From the NCBI GenBank assembly GCA_963763305.1, contig CAVXNP010000001.1:1-64000 (forward strand): DNA of 64,000 nucleotides, read 5' to 3'. Below are positions 9,111 to 17,047 of this stretch, piece by piece. The stretch comes from CAVXNP01 sp963763305. Lineage in GTDB: Bacteria; Pseudomonadota; Gammaproteobacteria; Xanthomonadales; Rhodanobacteraceae. A program made the position numbers and the translations under genes. The first letter of the stretch is position 1, and each line of letters starts with the position of its first letter. The notes under the pieces are model-generated. The model saw only the letters and a list, made by a program, of their open reading frames with translations, did not search any database and was not told the origin of the DNA.

Positions 9111-9389
9111 ATGATACGGAGCTTTCGCTGCAAGGACACGCAGAGATTGTTCGAAGGCGGCGATCCTCGTCGCTTTCGATCAATCAAGGACGCGGCCATC
9201 CGCAAGCTGTCACAGCTGGACGCGGCGCACACGCTGGAGTTCTTGCGCTCACCGCCGGGTAATCAGCTGGAGATGCTCAAGCATGACCGCAGCGGGCAAT
9301 GCAGCATCCGCATCAACCGGCAGTGGCGCGTGTGTTTCACGTGGACAGCGGCCGGCCCAGAGCACGTCGAGATCGTGGACTACCACTAA
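9111..9389 (+). CDS. higB: HigB-family toxin (RelE/ParE fold)
   Basis: 92 residues, the usual length for HigB ribosome-dependent mRNA nucleases. Family phrases are FRCKDTQRLFEGGD at the N-terminus, RKLSQLDAA, LEMLKHDRSGQCSIRINRQWRVCF in the core, and the C-terminal HVEIVDYH. The toxin precedes the antitoxin, as in canonical hig operons. Its stop overlaps the antitoxin start by one base (TAATG at 9387-9391). Confidence 0.93.
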   Translation: MIRSFRCKDTQRLFEGGDPRRFRSIKDAAIRKLSQLDAAHTLEFLRSPPGNQLEMLKHDRSGQCSIRINRQWRVCFTWTAAGPEHVEIVDYH

Positions 9390-9697
9390 TGAAAACCAGC
9401 AAGTCACCCGTCAATCGCATGCGTCCGGTCCACCCCGGCGAAATCCTGCGCGAGGACTACCTCGCCCCACTGGGCATGAGCGCCAACGCCCTGTCCGTCG
9501 CCCTCGGCGTCCCGGCCACCCGTATCCACGAGATCGTCAACGAACGCCGCGGCATCAGCGCGGACACCGCCGAACGGCTGGCCCGCTACTTCGGCGGCGA
9601 CGCGATTTCCTGGCTGAATCTGCAGGCGACGTATGAGTTGAAGACCCTGCCGACGCGGGAGGAGATCATGCGGCGGGTGGAGCCGCGGGCGGCGTGA
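9389..9697 (+). CDS. higA: HigA-family antitoxin (XRE-type HTH)
   Basis: 102 residues. It starts RPVHPGEILREDYLAPLGMS, the HigA signature, with a helix-turn-helix through LSVALGVPATRIHEIVNERR and C-terminal ISWLNLQATYELKTLP. It neutralises HigB and represses the operon through the palindrome at 9082-9100 (family knowledge). The open frame extends upstream in the toxin gene, but the start at 9389 gives the usual overlap. Confidence 0.93.
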   Translation: MKTSKSPVNRMRPVHPGEILREDYLAPLGMSANALSVALGVPATRIHEIVNERRGISADTAERLARYFGGDAISWLNLQATYELKTLPTREEIMRRVEPRAA

Positions 9698-9718
9698 GGG
9701 GGCGGGCGAGGATTGTCG

Positions 9719-9935
9719 GTTTAATTCCCTCCGTCCCCGTTAAGCCGTCCCCATTAAGCCCATTCAGGAGCTTGGCCATGTCGCCAAAGCACGCGGCATG
9801 TCGCAGCTGGCCAAGGACCCTGGCGTGGGCCGCGAGAGCCCTTACAAAGCTCTGAAGCCGGGTGCGACACCCGGCTATGCGGACCGTGGGCAAAGTCGTG
9901 CGGGCGCTGCGGTTTAATTCGCTCCGTGCCCGTTT
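9719..9935. repeat. Direct repeats flanking the antidote remnant
   Basis: GGTTTAATTC[C/G]CTCCGT[C/G]CCCGTT occurs at about 9719-9742 and again at about 9911-9934, differing at two positions, with a third partial CCCCATTAAGC between. The antidote remnant lies mostly between them. They may be duplication scars left by loss of the partner toxin (inference). Confidence 0.5.
9757..9935 (+). pseudogene. Remnant of a probable addiction-module antidote (TIGR02684-like)
   Basis: In one frame the DNA reads IQELGHVAKARGMSQLAKD then GVGRESPYKALKPGATPGYA; after a one-base shift it continues VGKVVRALRFNSL. This is the C-terminal HTH of the small antidote protein that normally partners a RelE-like toxin. 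The start region and toxin are missing. It lies between two copies of a 24-bp direct repeat. Confidence 0.7.
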
Positions 9936-9972
9936 AGCAGTGTCCCGATGATCCAGCGCATTTTGGCGAGCG

Positions 9973-10560
9973 TCAACCGGAGGGCTCGGTTCCTTCTACC
10001 GACGGCCCGAAGTCTAGGCTCGTACCAGGTTGGCCAAGGGCCGGAAATTCAATAGGAACTCTGGGTAGATCCGGTGCCGGAAGATGCTTGGCGACCTGAA
10101 TCATGCCCATCTCCCGACGTTTCGCTTCGACGGGCTTGTTCTTGCGGTCGAGGGTTACGAGCACGTCCGCTCTAAGCAGCATTGCCGTCACGATATGAAT
10201 CGCATCCGGGAGCATAACCAAGTACGGGTTGCCTTCCCCAGACTCTTTTTCTCGGTTGTAGCAATGCTTCTTTAAACGCGCGGCGTGCTTTGCAATGCTG
10301 TTGGTAACAGACTCCTCTCGGAAGTTGGACCGACGCGTCATCTGTTCGAAGTGGTCGCGGTGAGTGTCATCAAGGCGGTCCGTCGCAAGCACCTCACTGA
10401 TGCCAACGCTGGATGTCGCGAGAATGATTTCCTTACGGTCGAAGGCACCGGCTTGGGTTCTCAGAGCACTCACGACTTCGGCCCCGTGAGAATTCTCGCC
10501 TTTCAGGAAAGCGATGAACGCGGACGTGTCCCAGTAGACCAGCGGGGCCTTACCACTCAT
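9973..10560 (-). CDS. PIN-domain ribonuclease-like protein
   Basis: 195 residues with a canonical PIN acidic set: Asp11 (VYWDTSAFIAF), Glu56 (GISEVL), Asp119 (LPDAIHIV) and Asp138 (VLVTLDRKN). PIN domains are Mg-dependent RNases, often VapC-like toxins. Slightly longer than typical VapC (about 130), with a Pro-rich tail after residue 155. The gene overlaps the upstream 276-residue gene by 11 bp, so they form an operon. The partner does not look like a VapB, so the toxin role is open. Base composition is less GC-rich than the neighbours, suggesting transfer. Confidence 0.82.
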   Translation of the reverse strand: MSGKAPLVYWDTSAFIAFLKGENSHGAEVVSALRTQAGAFDRKEIILATSSVGISEVLATDRLDDTHRDHFEQMTRRSNFREESVTNSIAKHAARLKKHCYNREKESGEGNPYLVMLPDAIHIVTAMLLRADVLVTLDRKNKPVEAKRREMGMIQVAKHLPAPDLPRVPIEFPALGQPGTSLDFGPSVEGTEPSG

Positions 10561-11380
10561 TTCGTAGCTCCCTTACGAACTCCGCAACATCTAGGTCCCC
10601 GGTTAGGTTAGGGGCCGTGCCGGCCAAGCTGGAAAGCGTCGGTAGCTCGTCATCCCCGGGGTGAATGGTGATTTCCAACACCTTCACCTCGTGAGGCAGC
10701 AGGTCCCCTTCGTAGAACTTCAACTCGCCTTGAACTGTGGTGTTGTGTTCCACCGAAGCGGCCGCCTTAGGCAGCAGATCTGCGGAGAAGAAGCACTTGA
10801 CCTCTTCATTGCTACCGGGTGGGACAATCTTGAAGTAAAGTCGCGCACCTATCCCTGTATAGCGCTTCACTATTCCCTTCACGACACCTATCTCGCGCCT
10901 GACCTCCGGTAGAACGAAGTCCAAGGCGCCCTCCAACGACTTGTCCAAAACTACGGGAAGATGCCCGGGGCCGTCCAACCACAGGCGCTGGTAACGCTCA
11001 CCAGAGCCCGCAACAAGCTTCCGGACGTGGTCCACAAGCCTAGCCTGACGCGAAGATGGCGGAATCCGCCTTTCCTTGGCGCCGCTCACGAAGTCGAGCA
11101 AGTAGTCCACCACTGCCGCCGGATCCCCCGTCCCATCGGTTGGGACGGCCGTTAGTTCCACCATCGCGGGACTGCTGTGGCTTAGGTTCGTGACGAGATA
11201 GTCGATGGCCGGCTTTTTTCCATCGGGAAGCAGATTTTCCGTCTCGGCAAGGGCCGCTTTCAGTGCCGCCAGCTTGTCGAGGAATGAGGTCAGGCGAACG
11301 TCCCCCCCGAGCTCCTCCACGCCCTCGATATGAAGGCGCAGCACGCTCGACTCTCTACTTTTGTAGGAACGGGAAGCCAT
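10550..11380 (-). CDS. Unknown 276-residue partner of the PIN protein
   Basis: I do not recognise the family. The protein is soluble and acidic with no signal or membrane segments. The N-terminal half is helical (LDKLAALKAALAETENLL); the middle has a basic region (KERRIPPSSRQARLVDHVRKL); the C-terminal part, about 150-250, looks like beta-rich repeats (GVVKGIVKRY, RLYFKIVPPG, VQGELKFYEGD, HEVKVLEITIHPGDDELP). The final residues (DVAEFVRELRNEW) could form a short helix contacting a partner. It overlaps the PIN gene by 11 bp and is transcribed first, the position of an antitoxin or regulatory partner. Confidence 0.75.
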   Translation of the reverse strand: MASRSYKSRESSVLRLHIEGVEELGGDVRLTSFLDKLAALKAALAETENLLPDGKKPAIDYLVTNLSHSSPAMVELTAVPTDGTGDPAAVVDYLLDFVSGAKERRIPPSSRQARLVDHVRKLVAGSGERYQRLWLDGPGHLPVVLDKSLEGALDFVLPEVRREIGVVKGIVKRYTGIGARLYFKIVPPGSNEEVKCFFSADLLPKAAASVEHNTTVQGELKFYEGDLLPHEVKVLEITIHPGDDELPTLSSLAGTAPNLTGDLDVAEFVRELRNEW

Positions 11381-11482
11381 TGGCCCATCTTACGGGGTTT
11401 GGCCTGTGGAGGTAACTGTCCGCTCCCACCCCGGGTGGCCATCAAGTAAGCTCGCAACAGGACTCTCGTTCAAGGACTGGAT

Positions 11483-12039
11483 ATGCGCCGAACTGAAATA
11501 CTGGTAGCACTGGCTGCCTGTGCTTACCTGCCGCTTGTCGCTTCTGCGAACCCCGTACTAACAATCACCTGCCACGACTTGAAGGGGTCCACGTTGCATT
11601 ATGGCGTGCCCTTCTTGGAGCGCACCCGAGCTGAGCTAAACCACCAAGCGGCACCCAAGCACATCTTGTCGGACCACAAGATGATGGCTATGACAACACG
11701 CTAACCATCGTCGCAGATTCCGGGGCCCGCGACCGCCTGGCCATCGTTTGGAACGAGTCGGCAGCAACTCAAAAGCTTCGGGCCGAAGCCAAGGCGAACG
11801 GCATCGATATGATCCCACCTACCGTGGTAGAGGCGCGAGTTGTTTCAGTGAACCGGGATATGGTCGCGGCGCTTGCCGACAGCGACCCACAAGGGGTTGC
11901 TCTCTACACGTTTTTCCCAAAGTTGGGGACAGCGTTCATTTCAACACAAGGCGAGATCCCTGACGGAACAGACACGGTGATGACCGGCGTTCGTGCAGCG
12001 TGCGAATTTAGCGGAGATCCCTACTCAGCCTTGCGCTAA
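11483..12039 (+). pseudogene. Secreted hypothetical protein, frameshifted
   Basis: The frame starting at 11483 has a signal peptide (ILVALAACAYLPLVASA) followed by ITCHDLKG, and ends at 11704. The continuation (TQAHLVGPQDDGYDNTLTI, then DSGARDRLAIVWNES and on to PYSALR) is one frame over and runs to 12039. A one-base shift at about 11635-11660 would join the halves into a protein of roughly 185 residues. I cannot name the family. It may be a recent break or a sequence error. Confidence 0.6.
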
Positions 12040-12045
12040 GGGCAA

Positions 12046-12354
12046 TCAACGCGACCAACCCCGAGAACGCCCGGCGCGTGACGGCGACGGACTTGGCCCA
12101 GACCAAGCGGGTTGCATCATCTCCCTAAGCTTGCGCCGCTCTTCCAAGTCAGCATTGGGGCGGGGTTGTTGAGGCTGGCCCGGCTGTTTGGGCAACTCAC
12201 GGCGCAAGCTTTGCTCAGCTTCCTTGCGCTCCCGATGCCAGTGCTGAACTTCCCGCGCGGCCTCCGTCCGTTCTTCTTCGTGTTGCTTGTGCTGTTTCCG
12301 AAGCTCGTTGATGTTGCGCCGCCATTTCTCGCTTTCACGTCGAGCTTCGCCCAA
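12046..12354 (-). CDS. Possible coiled-coil protein fragment next to tRNA-Ser
   Basis: 102 residues from a TTG start; strongly charged and helical (SEKWRRNINELRKQHKQHEE, then Arg/Glu-rich to about 70), followed by a Pro/Gln-rich stretch. No family recognised. The in-frame upstream stop is near 12382, so it cannot be much longer. It may be a small coiled-coil protein or a leftover of an island gene; the lack of an ATG and of a clear ribosome-binding site keeps confidence low. Confidence 0.3.
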   Translation of the reverse strand: MGEARRESEKWRRNINELRKQHKQHEEERTEAAREVQHWHRERKEAEQSLRRELPKQPGQPQQPRPNADLEERRKLREMMQPAWSGPSPSPSRAGRSRGWSR

Positions 12355-12407
12355 GCCGTTCCGATAAGGGGTCGGAGGGAATTAAAGGCTGAGCGCGAAG
12401 CCGGAAT

Positions 12408-12497
12408 TGGCGGAGAGAGTGGGATTCGAACCCACGGTAGGCTTGCACCTACGGCAGTTTTCAAGACTGCTGCCTTAAACCACTCGGCCATCTCTCC
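12408..12497 (-). tRNA. tRNA-Ser (anticodon UGA)
   Basis: Minus-strand sequence begins GGAGAGATGGCCGAGTGG. It has an anticodon loop CTTGAAA within the stem GCAGT/ACTGC, a long variable arm typical of serine tRNAs, a T arm GTGGGTTCGAATCCCAC, and ends TCTCTCCGCCA with the CCA encoded (12408-12410). The seven-pair acceptor stem is perfect. The gene lies 0.8 kb downstream of serS on the same strand and forms the border of the accessory island. Confidence 0.96.
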
Positions 12498-12895
12498 GTT
12501 GTACTTCACGAACAGGCGCGCGATGCGCGCCGCTACGGCAGTTTGACTCAGGGCATCCTGCCCTTCGCCCCTTCGGGGCCAGCGGCTTTGCCGCTGTTCG
12601 CTTCGGCTTCCTGCCTACGCGAGCAAGACTGCTGCCTTAAACCACTCGGCCATCTCTGGCGTTGTACTTCACGAACAGGCGCGCGATGCGCGCCGCTACG
12701 GCAGTTTGACTCAGGGCATCCTGCCCTTCGCCCCTTCGGGGCCAGCGGCGGTGCCGCTGTTCGCTTCGGCGTCCTGCCTACGCGAGCAAGACTGCTGCCT
12801 TAAACCACTCGGCCATCTCTGGCGTTGTACTTCACGAACAGGCGCGCGGTGCGCGCCGCTACGGCAGTTTGACTCGGGCTCCTGCCCTTCGCCGT
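12462..12895 (-). repeat. Tandem array of tRNA-Ser 5' halves with upstream flank, unit about 163 bp
   Basis: The 5' half of the tRNA-Ser gene (from the anticodon loop, CAAGACTGCTGCC on the plus strand, to the acceptor stem) plus about 127 bp of its 5' flank recurs from 12462, 12624 and 12787; the third copy is cut at about 12895. Copies two and three read CTCTGGC instead of CTCTCC at the acceptor end, so they cannot form the normal acceptor stem, and they lack the 3' half. Each unit contains hairpin-forming sequences: GGCGCGC-GAT-GCGCGCC (12515-12531 in copy one), GCCCC-TTCG-GGGC and CAGCGGC-TTT-GCCGCTG. No protein gene is supported here. Confidence 0.85.
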
Positions 12896-12920
12896 CATCT
12901 CGACCCTGCGGGCAGCGATG

Positions 12921-13307
12921 TTAGCAGGAACGCGTGGGTGGTCGCGGACGTGGACCCTTCTTCGACAGGGCGACCAGTGAGCCGACCAGGATGGCCACCG
13001 GGATCAGGCCGCCGAGCACGGGGAACAGCAGGATCGGTTCGCGCACGAGCATGGGCACGACCTGCGAGGCGGTGGCCAGGGCGATGATGGCCAGGCGCCA
13101 GCGACTGTTTCGCGCGGGCAGCCAGAAGCTGGCGACGACCAGCGCCAGCGCGATGGCGGACAGACTGAAGTCCAGCGTCGGCATCGGCCACCACACGGCG
13201 AACAGCAGGCGGCTGCCGATGAAGGCGACCAGCACGATCTGCAGGCACAGGCTGGCGATCTTCTCCACCTTGTCCCAGGTGCCCGTGGTGGCGGCCGACG
13301 CGGTCAT
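12921..13307 (-). CDS. Small four-helix membrane protein of unknown function
   Basis: 128 residues, almost entirely hydrophobic with about four predicted membrane helices (near 18-37, 43-62, 70-86 and 92-113) and a basic C-terminus. It starts 1 nt after the serS stop, so it is probably cotranscribed with serS. I do not recognise the family; similar unnamed proteins sit beside serS in related genomes as far as I recall. Confidence 0.7.
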   Translation of the reverse strand: MTASAATTGTWDKVEKIASLCLQIVLVAFIGSRLLFAVWWPMPTLDFSLSAIALALVVASFWLPARNSRWRLAIIALATASQVVPMLVREPILLFPVLGGLIPVAILVGSLVALSKKGPRPRPPTRSC

Positions 13308-13308
13308 C

Positions 13309-14590
13309 TCAGGCGATGGTGTCCAGGCCGCGCAGGTAGGGGCGCAGCACTTCGGGCACGGCGATGGAGCCGTCGGCGTTCTGGAAGTTCTCCATCACCG
13401 CGACCAGGGTGCGGCCGACCGCCAGGCCGGAGCCGTTGAGGGTGTGCAGCAGTTCGGGCTTGCCGGTGTCCGGGTTGCGCACGCGCGCCTGCATGCGGCG
13501 TGCCTGGAAGTCCTCGAAGTTGGAGCAGCTGGAGATTTCGCGGTAGGTCTGCTGGCTGGGCAGCCACACTTCCAGGTCGTAGGTCTTGGCGGCGCCGAAG
13601 CCCATGTCGCCGGTGCACAGCAGCATCTTGCGGTACGGCAGGCCGAGCTTCTGCAGGACGGCTTCGGCGTGGCCGACCATCTCCTCGAGCTGATCGTGCG
13701 GACCGGCTGGCGCTGGCCAGCTGCACCATCTCGATCTTCTCGAACTGGTGCTGGCGGATCATGCCGCGGGTGTCGCGGCCATAGCTGCCGGCCTCGGCGC
13801 GGAAACACAGGGTGTGGGCGGTCAGCCGCAGCGGCAGCGCGTCGGCGTCCTGGATGGTGTCGCGCGCCAGGTTGGTCAGCGACACTTCGGCGGTGGGAAT
13901 CAGGTAGCGCCGGGACTCGCCCACGTCGGTGGCGAACAGGTCTTCCTCGAACTTGGGCAGCTGGCCGGTGCCCTGCATCGATTCGGCGTTGACGATCACC
14001 GGCACGTTGCATTCCAGGTAGCCGTGCTCGCCGGTGTGCAGGTCCAGCATGAACTGGCCCAGCGCGCGGTGCAGGTGCGCCAACTGGCCGCGCAGCACGG
14101 TGAAACGCGCGCCGGACAGTTTGGCGCCGGCGTCGCCGTCGAGCCAGCCGTGGCGCTCGCCCAGTTCGACGTGGTCCTTGACCGCGAAGTCGAACGTGCG
14201 CGGCGTGCCCCAGCGGGGGACCTCCAGGTTGTCGTTCTCGTCCTTGCCCAGCGGCACCGATTCGTGCGGCAGGTTGGGAATGCCCAGCGCGATCTCGGCC
14301 AACTTGCCCTGCACCTCCAGCAGCGCGTGCTCGTTGGCCTTGAGCTGGTCGGCGATGCCGGCGACCTCGGCCATCAGCGCCGCGGTGTCCTCGCCCTTGG
14401 CCTTGGCCTGGCCGATCGCCTTGGAGCGGGTGTTGCGCAGGTTCTGCAGGTCCTGGGTCTCGGTGGACAGCCGCTTGCGCTCGCTCTCCAGCGCCTCGAC
14501 TGCGGAGACATCCAGCTCGAAGCCGCGGGTTTCCTTCAGGCGCGCCGCCGTTTCGGCAAGGCGCGAACGCAACAGGGCGGGGTCCAGCAT
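13309..14590 (-). CDS. serS: Seryl-tRNA synthetase, with one internal frameshift
   Basis: Charges tRNA-Ser with serine. The N-terminal helical arm (about 1-110) binds the long variable arm; the class II core follows with motif 2 (FRAEAGSYGRDTRG) and motif 3 (NGSGLAVGRTLVAVMEN). The frame breaks at about 13700-13710: the upstream part reads KIEMVQLASASRSA and the downstream part resumes DQLEEMVGHAEAVLQ one frame over. Removing one base would give a 426-residue protein, the normal family length. Since serS is essential, a sequence error is more likely than a true null; a second copy elsewhere cannot be excluded. The start at 14590 (MLDPALLR) is preferred to 14599. Confidence 0.9.
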
Positions 14591-14689
14591 GGCGTGCATC
14601 CAGTCGATTGCTTGAACCGGCGATTATCGCCGGCCGCTGCCGCATGCCGCAATGCAAGCGGGCCGATGCCCTGCCCCGCACGGATTGCC

Positions 14690-15268
14690 TCAACGCGCCA
14701 GCTTGCGCTCCTGCCGGCCCAGCCACCAGGCCATGACGACGCCAGCCAGCAGCCAGCCGATCATCTGTTCGACCAGGGCGGCGACGGTGAAGCTGGTGGG
14801 AAAGCGGTACCAGTTCCAGTACGGCACCAGGGCGCTGAACCAGGCGAACACCGCGGCGAGCGCGGCCAGGCCGATCCGGCGGCGAAAGCCGATGGCGCCC
14901 AGTGCCATCGCGATCGCCAGCGCCGATGCCGCCAGCGTGTCCGATATCCATTGGCCGGCCAGTTGCTGACCCATGTGGGTCATGTCCTCGCCTTGCGGCA
15001 GATACACCACGAAGGCATACGGCGAGGCGTTGGCCCTGTCGGCGTAGGCTTTGACTGCCGCCTGGTCGCCCATCTTGTCCGGGCCCAGCCAGGGCAGGAT
15101 ATAGACGCCCGGCTGTGCACCGAGCCCCTGGTGCAGGGTGGCGAGCACGGCGGTTTCGTCCGCTGGCGCATGGATGCCGGGGTTACCCAGCCCCAATGCC
15201 ATGTGCGCCAGCGCACCCCAGATGAACATGACGATGCCGCCCAATACCGCCGCTACCAGAACGCGCAT
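14690..15268 (-). CDS. Four-helix membrane protein, unknown function
   Basis: 192 residues. A first hydrophobic helix or signal anchor (about 3-25) is followed by an extracytoplasmic loop of about 85 residues (PADETAVLATLHQGLG, PWLGPDKMGDQ, SPYAFVVYLPQGEDM), then three helices towards the C-terminus and a basic tail (GRQERKLAR). No enzyme motif is visible. It lies between serS and rarA on the same strand, separated from rarA by a REP pair. Confidence 0.75.
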   Translation of the reverse strand: MRVLVAAVLGGIVMFIWGALAHMALGLGNPGIHAPADETAVLATLHQGLGAQPGVYILPWLGPDKMGDQAAVKAYADRANASPYAFVVYLPQGEDMTHMGQQLAGQWISDTLAASALAIAMALGAIGFRRRIGLAALAAVFAWFSALVPYWNWYRFPTSFTVAALVEQMIGWLLAGVVMAWWLGRQERKLAR

Positions 15269-15434
15269 GGCCTGCCCTCCCGGAGTTGCTGCGGCGAATC
15301 TAGGCCTGTGCGGGTGGCGCTGCAAGGGCGGGTGCGGCATGAGGCGTGGGTGGGCTTTTCGGGGCCGGGGCCGAGCCGGATTCGCAGGGCGACCGATGGG
15401 GCGTGGCACCGTGCAGCGCTGGCCGGCCGTCGTC

Positions 15435-15529
15435 GTAGGGTGGGCTTCAGCCCACCAGCTTTTCGGTTATTCCGCTCCGTTGGCCTTGGTGGGCTGAAGC
15501 CCACCCTACGCCCACCCTACGCCCACCCA
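15435..15529. repeat. REP pair (inverted GGTGGGCTTCAGCCCACC)
   Basis: GTAGGGTGGGCTTCAGCCCACC at 15435 and its reverse complement ending at 15509 form an inverted pair with a 30-bp spacer. Two extra CGCCCACCCTAC-like half units follow. Each arm is itself a palindrome around TTCAG/CTGAA. It sits between two same-strand genes. Confidence 0.9.
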
Positions 15530-15567
15530 ACGTCCGCCCGACGTCCGCCGTATCCGGCCGTGCGGTT

Positions 15568-16908
15568 TTATTTGCGGCGCGCGTGCTCGCGGGCGGCGCG
15601 CAGGGCCAGCAGCTTTTCGCGCAGTTTCAGCTCCAGGCCGCGCTCCACCGGTTCGTAGAACACGGTGCCTTCCAGTGCATCGGGCAGGCACTGCTGGTCC
15701 AGCGCCACGCCGCCTTCGGCGTCGTGGTCGTACTGGTAGTCCTTGCCGTAGCCCAGGCCCTTCATCAGCTTGGTCGGCGCGTTGCGCAGGTGCATCGGCA
15801 CCTCCAGCGTGCCGCCGGAGCGGACCACGTCGCGGGCCTTGTTGTAGGCCTTGTAGGCGGCGTTGCTCTTGGGCGCGATCGCCAGCCAGATGGCCAGCTG
15901 CGCCAGCCCCAGTTCGCCCTCCGGGCTGCCCAGCCGCTCGTAGGTATCCCACGCGTCCAGCGCCATGCGCCAGGCGCGCGGCTCGGCCAGGCCGATGTCC
16001 TCGACCGCCATGCGCGTCATGCGGCGGGCCAGGTAGCAGCGGGTCGCAGCCGCCGTCGAGCATGCGGGTGAGCCAGTACACCGCCGCGTCCGGGTCGGAC
16101 GAGCGCACCGACTTGTGCAGCGCCGAGATCTGGTCGTAGAACTGCTCGCCGCCCTTGTCGAAGCGGCGCGTGCGGTCGGCCAGCACCTGGGTCCAGCGTG
16201 GCCTGGTCGATGCGATGGTCCTGCGGCCAGCTCGGCGGCGATCTCCAGCAGGGTCAGCGCCCGGCGCACGTCGCCGTCGGCGGCCTGCGCGATCAGTTGC
16301 AGCGAATCGTCGTCCACGGTGAGCTGAAGCTTGCCCAGGCCGCGCTCGGGGTCGGCCAGGGCGCGCCGCAGCGACTGCACGATGTCCTCGATCGACAGCG
16401 ACTCCAGCACGTGCACGCGGCAGCGCGACAACAGCGCCGAGTTCAGTTCGAACGAGGGATTCTCGGTGGTGGCGCCGATGAAGGTGATCACGCCGCGTTC
16501 GATGTGCGGCAGGAAGGCGTCCTGCTGGGTCTTGTTGAAGCGATGCACCTCGTCCACGAACAACACGGTGCGCCGCCCCTGGGCGAAGCGCGCCTCGGCC
16601 TCGGCCAGCGCCTTGCGCACGTCCGGCAACCCGGACAGCACGGCCGAGATCGCACGGAACTCGGCATCGGCGTAGCGCGCCACCAGCAGCGCCAGCGTGG
16701 TCTTGCCGCAACCGGGCGGCCCCCACAGCACCATCGAGTGCACCCGGCCGGCCTCCAGCGCGCGCCGCAAGGCCTTGTCCGGACCGACCAGGCGCTGCTG
16801 GCCCACGATCTCGTCCAGGCTGCGCGGGCGCATGCGCTCGGCCAGCGGCTTGAGGTCGTCGGCTTCGGGGAAAAGCTCGGGGGCGGAGGACGGGCTGCGT
16901 TGCACCAT
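15568..16908 (-). CDS. rarA: Replication-associated recombination protein RarA (MgsA), with frameshifts
   Basis: AAA+ ATPase acting at stalled replication forks, related to clamp-loader subunits. Expected length about 446 residues. N-terminus MRPRSLDEIVGQQRLVGP, Walker A WGPPGCGKTT, Walker B VLFVDEVHRFN, sensor 1 GATTENPS, and C-terminal tetramer domain with SNAAYKAYNKA and HLRNAPTKLMKGLGYGKDY. The frame is broken at about 16190-16235 and near 16040. The segment between (VLADRTRRFDKGG, QISALHKSVRSSDPDAA) reads correctly in another frame, and the breaks compensate each other. No change of function is implied unless the breaks are real. Confidence 0.88.
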   Translation of the reverse strand: MVQRSPSSAPELFPEADDLKPLAERMRPRSLDEIVGQQRLVGPDKALRRALEAGRVHSMVLWGPPGCGKTTLALLVARYADAEFRAISAVLSGLPDVRKALAEAEARFAQGRRTVLFVDEVHRFNKTQQDAFLPHIERGVITFIGATTENPSFELNSALLSRCRVHVLESLSIEDIVQSLRRALADPERGLGKLQLTVDDDSLQLIAQAADGDVRRALTLLEIAAELAAGPSHRPGHAGPRCWPTARAASTRAASSSTTRSRRCTSRCARPTRTRRCTGSPACSTAAATRCYLARRMTRMAVEDIGLAEPRAWRMALDAWDTYERLGSPEGELGLAQLAIWLAIAPKSNAAYKAYNKARDVVRSGGTLEVPMHLRNAPTKLMKGLGYGKDYQYDHDAEGGVALDQQCLPDALEGTVFYEPVERGLELKLREKLLALRAAREHARRK

Positions 16909-17047
16909 CGGAGCATCATAGATAGTCGTGCCCGACGCTGCACCGGCCACGGCGTGAAAGTTTTGCCGTTGGCATCCGACTGATACAGACAAGGGGCACC
17001 GGCATGTCGCCGCGACACCCGCCATTTCACGAGCACCGGAACCGCGC

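Noticed and set aside
9666..9893. 75-residue minus-strand frame over the antidote remnant
   Set aside because: It has no family features; the plus strand reads as an antidote HTH.
12498..12540. A standard promoter for tRNA-Ser
   Set aside because: The region just upstream is dominated by the hairpin GGCGCGC-GAT-GCGCGCC. No convincing -10/-35 pair was identified.
12543..12924. Two similar reading frames (72-86 residues) beside tRNA-Ser
   Set aside because: They translate the tRNA-half repeat units and change only when the repeat changes; Cys/Arg-rich composition with no known family.
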